From NCBI GenBank assembly GCA_009912235.1, contig WNDS01000002.1, forward strand, positions 901,373-965,372: DNA of 64,000 nucleotides. The letters are read 5' to 3'. This DNA comes from Stenotrophomonas maltophilia (GTDB lineage Bacteria > Pseudomonadota > Gammaproteobacteria > Xanthomonadales > Xanthomonadaceae). Within the stretch, counting starts at the first letter, position 1, and each line of letters begins with the position of its first letter. Shown piece by piece: positions 1-8,292 of the stretch. The notes beneath the pieces are model-generated. The model was not told where the DNA came from. It was given only the letters and a program-made list of their open reading frames with translations, and did not search any database. The position numbers were made by a program, and so were the translations under genes.

Positions 1-450
1 AGCTATGCCCTGCCCCGCGCCGGCATGCCGTCGACAGTGAGCTTCCGCAAGTGGGTGGCGGCCGCGCTGAAGGGCCGCATCCGCGAAGCCGACCTGGCCA
101 TCCGCCTGGTCGATGCCAAGGAAGGCCAGTCACTGAACCGCCACTACCGCGGCAAGGATTACGCCACCAACGTGCTGAGCTTCCCGGCCGAGGTGTCCGA
201 GGGCCTGCCGAAAGGGGTGAAGTTCCCGCTGCTGGGTGACCTGATCATCTGCGCGCCGGTGGTGGCCCGCGAAGCCGACGAACAGGGCAAGGCGCTCAAC
301 GCCCACTACGCGCACCTGACCGTGCACGGCGTGCTGCACCTGCTGGGCTGGGACCACGAGGACGACAAGGAAGCCGAGGCGATGGAGCAGCTGGAGCGCG
401 AGATCCTGGCTGACCTCGGCATTGCCGACCCGTACGCCGGGGAGCGCTGA
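1..450 (+). CDS. ybeY: Endoribonuclease YbeY / rRNA maturation factor, 5' end outside window
   Basis: Zinc-dependent endoribonuclease that matures 16S rRNA and takes part in ribosome quality control in the cytoplasm. The visible 149 residues carry the family signature [11 protein letters not shown] near their C-terminal third; its three histidines are the metal ligands. The frame is open from base 1 (S-Y-A-L-P-R-A-G before the first ATG at 25). Full-length relatives extend about ten or more residues further, so the true start lies left of the window and the ATG at 25 is internal. A corC gene lies about 1.3 kb downstream, matching the usual ybeY-corC neighbourhood. Confidence 0.95.
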   Translation, partial: SYALPRAGMPSTVSFRKWVAAALKGRIREADLAIRLVDAKEGQSLNRHYRGKDYATNVLSFPAEVSEGLPKGVKFPLLGDLIICAPVVAREADEQGKALNAHYAHLTVHGVLHLLGWDHEDDKEAEAMEQLEREILADLGIADPYAGER

Positions 451-504
451 GGCCGCGCACACGGCTATGCTTGAGGCCTGGATGGTCCGACAGGCAAAAC
501 AACG

Positions 505-1110
505 ATGACGTCATACAGCGGTTTCCTGCCCGTGCTGCTGAGCGGTGGCGTTTTTGCCGTGCTGCTGGTGGCGGGCGCACGCGCCGTGCGCCGCATCAGT
601 GCCAACGACCCCACCGGGCGGCACTGGCTGCTGCGCACGCTGGCCGTGCTGTCACCGCTCTGCCTGCTGGCAAGCCTGGGCCTGGCCGCATTCAGGCCCC
701 TGCTGTCCAGCCGCCCGGCCACGTCCACCCCGGGGCTGGCCGTGGCCGCGGTGATGCTGATGGACGTCGGCGCGCTCATTTCGCCGCTGCTGTGGCGCAT
801 GCTGCTGCAGCGGCGCCTCGGCCGCTCCCCCAGCACCCTGCCGTTCTTCCATGCCTCGCGCACCTCGCTGCTGGTGCTGTATGTGCTTGCGTTGATCTAC
901 ATGGCTGCCAGCCGCACGGCCGCGCCGGTGCTGCAGCCCTGGCTGGATGAGCCGGGCCTGCTGCAGGGCCTGGTCCGCCTGGCGGTGGCACTGGTCCATG
1001 TGGCCATGCTGGCGGCGCTGATCACCTTCCCGGTGATGGCCCTGCGCGCGGGGCTGACCGCCCTCGCCCGCCGGATCAAGCGGGCGTTCGCGCGCTCCCC
1101 GACGCTATGA
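505..1110 (+). CDS. Hypothetical multi-pass membrane protein
   Basis: A 201-residue protein that I do not recognise. It has about five hydrophobic segments (around residues 7-24, 43-65, 75-95, 115-135 and 155-180) and ends with a basic tail, RRIKRAFARSPTL, likely cytoplasmic. It starts at an ATG 55 nt after ybeY, and the next gene starts 28 nt after it, so it may be co-transcribed with its neighbours. No catalytic or ligand motif is visible and no function is proposed. Codon use is like the neighbouring genes. Confidence 0.6.
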   Translation: MTSYSGFLPVLLSGGVFAVLLVAGARAVRRISANDPTGRHWLLRTLAVLSPLCLLASLGLAAFRPLLSSRPATSTPGLAVAAVMLMDVGALISPLLWRMLLQRRLGRSPSTLPFFHASRTSLLVLYVLALIYMAASRTAAPVLQPWLDEPGLLQGLVRLAVALVHVAMLAALITFPVMALRAGLTALARRIKRAFARSPTL

Positions 1111-1138
1111 TGGCGGCCCCCACCTACGGAAACCGCCC

Positions 1139-1699
1139 GTGTCGCTGCGCTGCTGCCTGCCCCTGATGTGTGCCCTCGCCGCACCGTCGGCCTTCGCCGC
1201 CGGCCTGGACCTGCCGGCGCTGATCGAGTGCCGCCAGGGCGTGGCCGATTACGCGCGGCTGGGCCCGGCCCTGGCCGACCCGCTGCAGGCGGTGGCACAG
1301 GGGCTGCAGCCGCTGCCGCAGGCCAACCAGTTCATGCGCGAATACCGCACCGCGCAGCCGATCCGCGTGTTCGGCCAGGCCACCGACCACCTGGCGGTGG
1401 CCGGCGCCAGCATCATGGCCGTGCTCGACCTGCCCGACCCGCACCCGCTGGCCACCACGCTGAAGCTGGACACCGGCTATGACCAGGACGGCAAGTTCAT
1501 GGCCGGGCGCGAGCTGGTCAGCCGCGACGTGACCGACCCCACGACCGGCGAGGCTCAGATCGAATCGGTCATCCTCAGCGTCTCCACCGTGGCCTCGCAC
1601 CCCGGCAAGACCCTGGCCGGCTGCACCTACAGCCTGGACTTGCCGGCCGATGAACCGGCACCGGCAGCGCCCGCCCCTGCCGCCAGCAACGGTCACTGA
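1139..1699 (+). CDS. Hypothetical exported protein
   Basis: A 186-residue protein starting at GTG. It has a clear signal peptide (hydrophobic core at residues 4-19, cleavage likely after SAFAA at about residue 21). The mature part contains two cysteines (C32 in ECRQG and one in AGCTY near residue 161) that could form a periplasmic disulfide. The C-terminus is Ala/Pro-rich. It resembles uncharacterised Xanthomonadaceae periplasmic proteins; no enzymatic motif was seen. It sits between a membrane protein gene and corC on the same strand. Confidence 0.6.
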   Translation: MSLRCCLPLMCALAAPSAFAAGLDLPALIECRQGVADYARLGPALADPLQAVAQGLQPLPQANQFMREYRTAQPIRVFGQATDHLAVAGASIMAVLDLPDPHPLATTLKLDTGYDQDGKFMAGRELVSRDVTDPTTGEAQIESVILSVSTVASHPGKTLAGCTYSLDLPADEPAPAAPAPAASNGH

Positions 1700-1763
1700 C
1701 ACGCCCCGGCATCCTGCTAGACTTGGGCCATCGCCCGGCCTGCCGGGTGCCCTATTTCCAGAG

Positions 1764-2645
1764 ATGTCTGAAGACGACAGTAGTAGCTCCTCCCTGGAGC
1801 CCAGTGAAAAGAAGCGTGGCTGGCTGGAACGGCTGACCGCGGCCTTCTCCGGCGAACCCCATACCCGCGACGAGCTGGTCGCGGTCCTGCGTACTGCGCA
1901 GGAGGAAGGGCTGATCGCCGCCGATACCCTCAAGATGATGGAAGGCGCCATTTCGGTGGCCGAGCTGACCGTGGGCGACGTGATGATCTCGCGTTCGCAG
2001 ATGGTCTCGCTGCCGGTGGAAGCGCCCTTCCTGGAACTGATGAAGCAGGTGGTCGAATCCGGCCATTCGCGCTTCCCGGTGCACGGCGACAACAAGGACG
2101 ACGTGCTCGGCATCCTGCTGGCCAAGGACCTGCTGCGCGGGGTGGTGGCCGACAACGGCCCGGCCAACGTGCGCGAGCTGCTGCGCCCGGCGGTGCTGAT
2201 TCCCGAGGCGAAGAAGCTCAACGTGCTGCTGAAGGAATTCCGCCTGTCGCGCAACCACATGGCCATCGTGGTGGACGAATACGGCGGTGTCGCCGGCCTG
2301 GTCACCATCGAGGACGTGCTGGAACAGATCGTCGGCGAGATCGACGACGAGCATGACGAGGCCGAGGATCCCTCGGTGCAGATCGCCATCCAGGCTGATG
2401 GCCGCTACGTGGTCGATGCACTGACCGCCATCGGCGATTTCAACGAACGCTTCGGTGCCACGTTCTCCGACGAGGACTACGACACCATCGGCGGCCTGGT
2501 GACCGAGGCCGTGGGCCACCTGCCGGAAGTCGGCGACGAGCTGACCCTGGACCGCTTCGTGTTCCGCGTGGCGCGCGCGGATGCCCGCCGCGTGCAGGCG
2601 TTCCATGTAACGGTGCTGGCACTGGACGTGCAGGCCGACGCTTGA
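1764..2645 (+). CDS. corC: CorC/HlyC family CBS-domain protein (YbeX)
   Basis: A 293-residue protein of the YbeX/CorC type, linked to Mg2+/Co2+ homeostasis and, in E. coli, ribosome metabolism. Order: acidic Ser-rich N-terminus, two CBS domains at about residues 65-190 (the second containing MAIVVDEYGGVAGLVTIED), then a CorC_HlyC transporter-associated domain at about 205-285. The frame is open further upstream, but the ATG at 1764 (MSEDDSSSSS) gives the usual family length of about 292. Its stop overlaps the TTG start of the next gene, and corA follows one gene later. Confidence 0.92.
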   Translation: MSEDDSSSSSLEPSEKKRGWLERLTAAFSGEPHTRDELVAVLRTAQEEGLIAADTLKMMEGAISVAELTVGDVMISRSQMVSLPVEAPFLELMKQVVESGHSRFPVHGDNKDDVLGILLAKDLLRGVVADNGPANVRELLRPAVLIPEAKKLNVLLKEFRLSRNHMAIVVDEYGGVAGLVTIEDVLEQIVGEIDDEHDEAEDPSVQIAIQADGRYVVDALTAIGDFNERFGATFSDEDYDTIGGLVTEAVGHLPEVGDELTLDRFVFRVARADARRVQAFHVTVLALDVQADA

Positions 2646-3898
2646 AGTCCCGTGGCCTGATCCTGAGCCTGTGGCTGGCACTGTGCGTGCTGGCCACCAT
2701 CCTGCCCTCCAGCGTGCTGGCACAGGCCGCCGCGCCGGTGCCTGCGGCGCCGGTGGAGGCCCCCGCCGACGCCGACGCGCCGCCCCGCATCGGCGTGGTC
2801 ACCATGCAGCCGGGCACGGTGTTCTTCGAACGCTTCGGCCACGATGCGCTGGTGGTGCTGGACCCGCGCAGCGGCCAGGCCATCTCCTACAACTTCGGCT
2901 ACTTCGACCCCAGCGAACAGGATTTCATCAGCCGCTTCGTGCGCGGCGAGATGATGTACTACCTGGTGGCGCTGCCGTTGCAGCAGGACCTGTCCTACTA
3001 TGACGAGACCGGGCGCGGTGCCAGCGTGCAATGGCTGGACCTGCGCCCGGACCAGGCACGCGCACTGGCCGCCGGCCTGGCCGAGCGTGCCAAGCCGGAA
3101 AACGCGCGCTACCACTACGACTACTACACCGCCAACTGCGCCACGATGGTGCGCGACACGCTGGACGCGGCGCTGGGCGGCGGGCTGCACGCGCAGCTGT
3201 CGGGCCGCTCGCGCGGCAATACCTACCGCAGTGAATCGGTGCGGCTGGCTTCGCCGGCGCCGTGGATGTGGCTGGGCTTCGACCTGGGCCTGGGCCCGTT
3301 CGCCGACCAGCCGCTGTCGCGCTGGCAGGAAGCCTTCGTGCCGATGCGCCTGGCCGATGCGCTGCGCCAGGTGAACAACAGCGACGGCCGCCCGCTGGTG
3401 CAGGCCGAGCAGGAACTGCTGGCGCACCGCATCGCGCCGGAACCGAAGGACAGCGCGCGCCGCTGGTGGCCGTGGCTGCTGGTCGGCCTGGCCGCCGCTG
3501 CCGGGGTGCTGGCACTGCGCCGCCGCCCGCGCCTGCTGGCCGGCCTGGCGCTGCCGCTGTGGCTGCTGTGCACCGTGGCCGGTGGCCTGCTGGTGTTCCT
3601 GCGGGGCTTCAGTGCCCACCAGGCCGCCTGGGCCAACCGCAACCTGCTGCTGCTCTCGCCGCTGTGCGTGCTGCTGCTGCCCGGTGCCATCGTGCTGCTG
3701 CGCCGGCGTACGCCGGGCAGCCTGTTCCGCGTCGTGCTGTGGCTGGTGGCCGCGCAGGCGCTGGCCGGGCTGGTGCTGCACTGGCTGACCCTGCAACCGC
3801 AGTACAACGTGCAGTGGATCGTGCTGCTGCTGCCGCTGCACGTCGCACTGGCGTGGGCACTGGGCCGCGCTCCTCACCCTGCCGCCACGCCGCGCTGA
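2642..3898 (+). CDS. DUF4105 (Lnb N-terminal domain) membrane protein
   Basis: A 418-residue envelope protein. The TTG start overlaps the corC stop (TTGA), indicating translational coupling. A signal peptide (about residues 1-28) precedes a periplasmic DUF4105/Lnb_N domain at about 45-230, with motifs FERFGHDALVV, NFGYF and YDYYTANCATMVRD. The last holds the conserved cysteine of this papain-like fold. The C-terminal third has four or more membrane segments (about 280-410). Proteins with this domain include Lnb, a lipoprotein N-acyltransferase of Gram-positive bacteria. Whether this protein acts on lipoproteins is inference, since Gram-negatives normally use Lnt. Confidence 0.8.
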   Translation: MKSRGLILSLWLALCVLATILPSSVLAQAAAPVPAAPVEAPADADAPPRIGVVTMQPGTVFFERFGHDALVVLDPRSGQAISYNFGYFDPSEQDFISRFVRGEMMYYLVALPLQQDLSYYDETGRGASVQWLDLRPDQARALAAGLAERAKPENARYHYDYYTANCATMVRDTLDAALGGGLHAQLSGRSRGNTYRSESVRLASPAPWMWLGFDLGLGPFADQPLSRWQEAFVPMRLADALRQVNNSDGRPLVQAEQELLAHRIAPEPKDSARRWWPWLLVGLAAAAGVLALRRRPRLLAGLALPLWLLCTVAGGLLVFLRGFSAHQAAWANRNLLLLSPLCVLLLPGAIVLLRRRTPGSLFRVVLWLVAAQALAGLVLHWLTLQPQYNVQWIVLLLPLHVALAWALGRAPHPAATPR

Positions 3899-3904
3899 CG
3901 CACC

Positions 3905-4918
3905 ATGTCCGGCATGCCACTGCCTACGCCCGATCCGGCCGCCAACCCGGCCTGCGTCATCAACTGCGTCCACTACGATGACGATGGCAAGCGCCACGAC
4001 ATCAGCCTGGATGCCATCAGCGATGTCATCGCCAGCAACAACGGCTTCGTCTGGGTCGGCCTGTACGGCCCCAACGATGCGGTGCTGCTGAAGCTGCAGG
4101 AAGAGTTCGGCCTGCACGACCTGGCCATCGACGATGCGCGCAACGCCTACCAGCGGCCGAAGGTGGAAACCTACGGCAACTCGCTGTTCGTGGTGGTCAC
4201 CACCGCGCAGATGGTGGATGAGCGCATCAAGTACGGTGAAACGCACGCCTTCGTCGGCCCGCGCTTCCTGGTGACGGTGCGCCATGGCGCCTCGTTGTCC
4301 TATGCACCGGTGCGTGCGTGCGTGGAACGCGAGCCACAGCTGCTGAAGATGGGGCCCTCGTACTGCCTGTATGTGGTGGCCGATTTCGTGGTGGACAACT
4401 ACCTGCCCATCATCAACCGCTTGCGCGACACGCTGGACCTGCTGGAAAAGGACATTTTCGCCGAGACCTACAAGCGCAGTACCGTGGTGCGCCTGTACGA
4501 GCTCAAGCGCGAACTGAACAAGATGCGCATGGCGGTGGCACCGCTGCAGGACGTGCTGGCGCAGCTGCGCCGCTACCAGGGCGACCTGATACCGGACGAA
4601 GTGAAGCTGTACGTGCGCGACGTGCACGACCATGCCGTGCGCATCAGCGATGTGATCGACACGCTGCGCGAGATGCTGGGCACCGCGCTGAGCGTGAACC
4701 TGTCGCTGGTGACGCTGGCGCAGGGTGAAACGGTGAAGCGGCTGGGTGCCTGGGCCGCTCTGCTGGCGGTTCCGACGCTGATCACCGGCTGGTATGGCAT
4801 GAACTTCGCGCACATGCCCGAACTGAACCAGCCCTGGTCCTACCCGGTGATCATTCTGGGCGTGGGCGGCATCTGCCTGGGGCTGTACCGCATGTTCAAG
4901 CGTTCGGGGTGGTTGTAG
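3905..4918 (+). CDS. corA: Magnesium/cobalt transport protein CorA
   Basis: A 337-residue CorA-type divalent cation channel of the inner membrane. The large N-terminal cytoplasmic domain is followed by a long coiled stalk (about 170-270) and two C-terminal transmembrane helices. The selectivity motif GMN lies at the end of the first helix (GWYGMNFAHMPEL), and the MPEL segment matches the periplasmic loop. It ends with a basic tail (FKRSGWL). The start is an ATG 6 nt after the preceding stop. The TAG stop is part of a GTAG-type repeat. It is grouped with corC on one strand. Confidence 0.96.
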   Translation: MSGMPLPTPDPAANPACVINCVHYDDDGKRHDISLDAISDVIASNNGFVWVGLYGPNDAVLLKLQEEFGLHDLAIDDARNAYQRPKVETYGNSLFVVVTTAQMVDERIKYGETHAFVGPRFLVTVRHGASLSYAPVRACVEREPQLLKMGPSYCLYVVADFVVDNYLPIINRLRDTLDLLEKDIFAETYKRSTVVRLYELKRELNKMRMAVAPLQDVLAQLRRYQGDLIPDEVKLYVRDVHDHAVRISDVIDTLREMLGTALSVNLSLVTLAQGETVKRLGAWAALLAVPTLITGWYGMNFAHMPELNQPWSYPVIILGVGGICLGLYRMFKRSGWL

Positions 4919-4942
4919 GGCGTATCGACCAACGGTCGATAC
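4915..4942 (+). repeat. SMAG-type REP hairpin overlapping the corA stop
   Basis: GTAG head (4915-4918, containing the corA TAG stop) followed by an inverted repeat, GTATCGACC and GGTCGATAC around an AA loop. It follows the GTAG-plus-hairpin pattern of the SMAG repeats of Stenotrophomonas maltophilia and may act as an mRNA 3'-end stabiliser or attenuator. Confidence 0.7.
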
Positions 4943-5001
4943 CCACCAAGCCGAGTTGATACCCATCGGGCCGGGTCGATGCCCACCGGGCCCGCGCTGC
5001 G

Positions 5002-5026
5002 GTAGGCCACGACCGTTGGTCGTGGC
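5002..5026 (+). repeat. SMAG-type REP hairpin
   Basis: GTAG head followed by the inverted repeat GCCACGACC and GGTCGTGGC around a TT loop. It lies in the 123-nt gap between the convergent corA and aldehyde dehydrogenase genes. Degenerate related hairpins (GTTGATACCCA, GGTCGATGCCC) fill the rest of the gap. Confidence 0.7.
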
Positions 5027-5041
5027 GCTTGGGAGGATCGA

Positions 5042-6406
5042 TCAGGCCACGAACACGGTCTTGATGTTCATGAACTCATGGATGCCGTGGTCGGCCAGTT
5101 CACGGCCGAAGCCGGACTGCTTGCTGCCGCCGAACGGCAGCCGCGCATCACTCTTGACGATGGCGTTGACGAACGCGGCACCGCATTCCAGGCGCTGGGC
5201 GAACGCTTCGCCGCGCACGGCATCGGCCGTCCAAACGCTGCCGCCCAGCCCGAACCGGGTGTCGTTGGCCACGCGCAGTGCCTCGGCTTCGTCCTTGACC
5301 CGGATCACCGCGGCCACCGGCCCGAACAGTTCTTCATCGTAGGCCGGCATGCCCGGGCCGACCTGGTCCAGCACGGTGGCCGGGTAGCCGGCGTGCGTGC
5401 CTGCAATCGGCTCGCCGCCCAGCAGCACGCGCGCGCCCTTGGCCACGCTAGCCTTGACCTGCTTGTGCAGCTCGTCGCGCAGATCGGCGCGCGCCATCGG
5501 CGCCAGCGTGGTGGCGCTGTCTTCGGGATCACCGTAACGGCGCTCACCACTGGCCTCGACGAAGCGCTGGGTGAACGCATCGGCCACCGCATCGACCACG
5601 ATGAAGCGCTTGGTCGCGATGCAGGTCTGGCCGCTGTTGTCGAAGCGCGACTTCACTGCCGCAGCCACTGTCTTGTCCAGGTCGGCGTCTTCCAGCACCA
5701 CGAAGGCATCGCTGCCGCCCAGTTCCATCACCGATTTCTTCAGCTGGCCGCCGGCATTGGCGGAAATCGAACGCCCTGCCCGCTCACTGCCGGTCAGCGT
5801 CACCGCCTTCACCCGCGCGTCGCGCAGTACTTCGGCGGCCTGGTCGTTGTCGATGTGCAGCACATCGAACACGCCCTGCGGCAGGCCACCGGCGCGCACC
5901 ACCTCCAGGATCAGGTCGGCACACTGCGGCACGTTGCTGGCGTGCTTGAGCAGCGCCACGTTGCCGGCCATGAACGCCGGGGCGAGGAAGCGGAACACCT
6001 GCCAGATCGGGAAATTCCACGGCATCACCGCGAACACGCAGCCGATCGGCTCGTAGCGCACATAGCTGCGCTGGGCATGGGTATCGATCAGCTGCGGCTT
6101 GAGGTAGTCGGCGGCGTGGTCGGCGTAGAACTCGCAGGCGGCGGCACACTTCTCGATCTCGGCCAGCGCCTCGCCCTTGAGCTTGCCCATTTCGCCGGTC
6201 ATGGCCCGTTGCAGGTCGTCGCGGCGTGCGCGCAACTGCGCGGCGATCTGCTTGAGCACGGCGCCGCGCTCCTGCAGCGGGCGTGCCGCCCAGCCCGGGA
6301 AGGCATCGGCGGTGGCCTGCAGGCGCTGTTCGATGGCAGCGCTGTCCATCAGTTCGTGGCGGTAGGTCACCTGGCCGGTGGCCGGATTGACGATGTCGAC
6401 GGTCAT
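5042..6406 (-). CDS. NAD(P)-dependent succinate-semialdehyde dehydrogenase
   Basis: A 454-residue aldehyde dehydrogenase similar in length and motifs to Sad/YneI and GabD types, expected to oxidise succinate semialdehyde (from GABA) to succinate. Visible motifs are the active-site Asn segment MPWNFPIW, the catalytic glutamate in MELGGSD and the catalytic cysteine in NSGQTCIA. The start is the ATG at 6406, with AAGGAGAT just upstream; the frame is open further but lacks family sequence. The gene lies 132 nt downstream of potI on the same strand. With the puu genes elsewhere in the window it would close the route from putrescine to succinate. The exact aldehyde is inference. Confidence 0.88.
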   Translation of the reverse strand: MTVDIVNPATGQVTYRHELMDSAAIEQRLQATADAFPGWAARPLQERGAVLKQIAAQLRARRDDLQRAMTGEMGKLKGEALAEIEKCAAACEFYADHAADYLKPQLIDTHAQRSYVRYEPIGCVFAVMPWNFPIWQVFRFLAPAFMAGNVALLKHASNVPQCADLILEVVRAGGLPQGVFDVLHIDNDQAAEVLRDARVKAVTLTGSERAGRSISANAGGQLKKSVMELGGSDAFVVLEDADLDKTVAAAVKSRFDNSGQTCIATKRFIVVDAVADAFTQRFVEASGERRYGDPEDSATTLAPMARADLRDELHKQVKASVAKGARVLLGGEPIAGTHAGYPATVLDQVGPGMPAYDEELFGPVAAVIRVKDEAEALRVANDTRFGLGGSVWTADAVRGEAFAQRLECGAAFVNAIVKSDARLPFGGSKQSGFGRELADHGIHEFMNIKTVFVA

Positions 6407-6538
6407 GCGGGGATCTCCTTCACACAGATCCCCATTGTGCGCCGCGCGGCGTGAGCCGGGTGTTGCCTGGTCTGCCGGTTGCTGGTTGCCGGTTACCGCC
6501 CGCCGGCTGCGGCAGCGCGCCACACCCGGCCGGGGCCG

Positions 6539-7384
6539 TCAGCCGTTGTCCTGCCGGGCCAGCTGCAGGTCGCGCTGGCGGCGCTTTTCGGCGCGGGCGG
6601 TGATGTACCAGCCCACTACCGCCGCCACCGACACCGCCATCACCATCAGCGTGGCCAGTGCGTTGATCTTCGGGCTGATGCCCATGCGCACCGAGGCGAA
6701 CACTTTCATCGGCAGCGTGGTGGCACTGGGTCCGGCCACGAAGCTGGCGATGACCACGTCATCCAGCGACAGGGTGAAGGCCAGCAGCCAGCCGGCCACC
6801 AGCGCCGGGGCGATGATCGGCAGGGTGATCTTCAGGAACACGGTCAGGCGGCTGGCGCCCAGGTCCATCGCGGCCTCTTCCAGCGAGACATCCAGTTCCT
6901 GCAGCCGTGAGGACACCACCACCGTCACGAACGACAGGGTGAAGGTGACGTGCGCGATCCAGATGGTGGCCACGCCACGCGCGGGGAAGCCGGGAATGCC
7001 GCCCATCGCCACCAGCAGGGTCATCAGCGAGAAGCCCAGGATCACTTCGGGCATCACCAGCGGTGCGGTGATCAACGCGCCAAACAGGGTCTTGCCACGG
7101 AACCTGCGGAACCGGGTCATCACCATCGCCGCCAGCGTACCGATGACGGTGGACGCACAGGCTGTCCAGAACGCCACCTGCAGGCTGATCCACAGCGCAT
7201 CCATCAGCGCCCGGTCGTTGAACAGTTCACCGTACCAGCGCGTGGAGAAGCCGGCCCAGACCATCGCCAGCCGCGAGCTGTTGAACGAGAACAGCATCAG
7301 CAGCAGGATCGGCAGGTACAGGAACGCAAAGCCCAGTACCAGCGTGCCCCAGCCCAGCCAGCGGTAACCGCGCAGCGTGCTCAT
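6539..7384 (-). CDS. potI: Putrescine/spermidine ABC transporter permease PotI
   Basis: A 281-residue inner-membrane permease with six predicted membrane segments. A binding-protein-dependent transport (EAA-type) loop is visible: EEAAMDLGASRLTVFLKI. It is one half of the heteromeric membrane channel of a PotFGHI-type polyamine importer. The ATG at 7384 overlaps the potH stop (ATGA). The order potG-potH-potI on the minus strand matches the E. coli potFGHI arrangement, except that potF lies about 9 kb away next to puuA. Confidence 0.93.
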   Translation of the reverse strand: MSTLRGYRWLGWGTLVLGFAFLYLPILLLMLFSFNSSRLAMVWAGFSTRWYGELFNDRALMDALWISLQVAFWTACASTVIGTLAAMVMTRFRRFRGKTLFGALITAPLVMPEVILGFSLMTLLVAMGGIPGFPARGVATIWIAHVTFTLSFVTVVVSSRLQELDVSLEEAAMDLGASRLTVFLKITLPIIAPALVAGWLLAFTLSLDDVVIASFVAGPSATTLPMKVFASVRMGISPKINALATLMVMAVSVAAVVGWYITARAEKRRQRDLQLARQDNG

Positions 7385-8292
7385 GCCTGCTTCCCTTCCA
7401 GCACGCGCTGCTGGGACCGGTTGAACAGCAGGATGGGCGCCAGCAGCAGGAGCAGCATGACCACCGCCACCGCCGAGGCCACCGGCCAGTTGCGGTTGTT
7501 GAAGAATTCGCCCCACAGCACGCGGCCGATCATCAGCGTGTCCGGCCCGCCCAGCATTTCCGGAATCACGAATTCACCCACGGCCGGAATCAGCACCAGC
7601 ATGCAGCCGGCGATGATGCCCGCGCGCGACAGCGGCAGGGTGATGCGCAGGAACGCCTGCCACGGCCGGGCGCCGAAGTCGTAGGCGGCTTCCAGCAGGC
7701 GGTGGTCGTGCTTGACCAGGTTGACGTACAGCGGCAGCACCATGAACGGCAGGTAGCAGTAGACGATGCCGATGTAGGCCGCAGTGGGCGTGTACAGCAG
7801 CTGCAGCGGCTCGCTGATGATGCCGATTTTCAGCAGCAGCTGGTTGAGCAGGCCGTTGCGGTCGAGGATGCCGATCCACGCATACACGCGGATCAGGAAC
7901 GAGGTCCACGACGGCAGCACCACCAGCATCATCGCCACGTTGCGCGCCGAGGGCGACATGCGCGCGATGGCATAGGCCATCGGGTAGCCGATCAGCAGGG
8001 TGAACACGGTGGATACCACCGCGATCTTGAACGAGCTGAGGTAGGCCGCCAGGTACTGCGAATCACGCGCCAGCTGCAGGTAGTTTTCCAGGTTCAGCTT
8101 CAGCGAGAACGCGCCGTCGATGTACTGCAGCAGCCAGGTGTACGGCGGCGAGCCGACCTGGGTGTGCGCGAAGGAGATCATCACGATGATCACGAACGGC
8201 ACGGCGAAGAACAGCAGCAGCCACAGGTATGGCACACCGATGACGGTGCCGCGCAGCCCGGGCAACCAGCGCTTGAGGCCGGCCATGCTCAT
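7381..8292 (-). CDS. potH: Putrescine/spermidine ABC transporter permease PotH
   Basis: A 303-residue inner-membrane permease, partner of PotI. Hydrophobic segments begin at TVIGVPYLWLLLFFAVPFV. The conserved cytoplasmic loop reads LEAAYDFGARPWQAFLRI (EAA motif). I chose the ATG at 8292 because it overlaps the potG stop as ATGA. A second ATG two codons on is possible. The gene is translationally coupled to potG upstream and potI downstream. Confidence 0.93.
   Translation of the reverse strand: MSMAGLKRWLPGLRGTVIGVPYLWLLLFFAVPFVIIVMISFAHTQVGSPPYTWLLQYIDGAFSLKLNLENYLQLARDSQYLAAYLSSFKIAVVSTVFTLLIGYPMAYAIARMSPSARNVAMMLVVLPSWTSFLIRVYAWIGILDRNGLLNQLLLKIGIISEPLQLLYTPTAAYIGIVYCYLPFMVLPLYVNLVKHDHRLLEAAYDFGARPWQAFLRITLPLSRAGIIAGCMLVLIPAVGEFVIPEMLGGPDTLMIGRVLWGEFFNNRNWPVASAVAVVMLLLLLAPILLFNRSQQRVLEGKQA

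Noticed and set aside
2477..4966. An 829-codon open frame on the minus strand across corC, the DUF4105 gene and corA
   Set aside because: It is antisense to three clearly recognised genes, is His/Gln/Arg-rich in the manner of reverse-frame translations of GC-rich DNA, and shows no domain.
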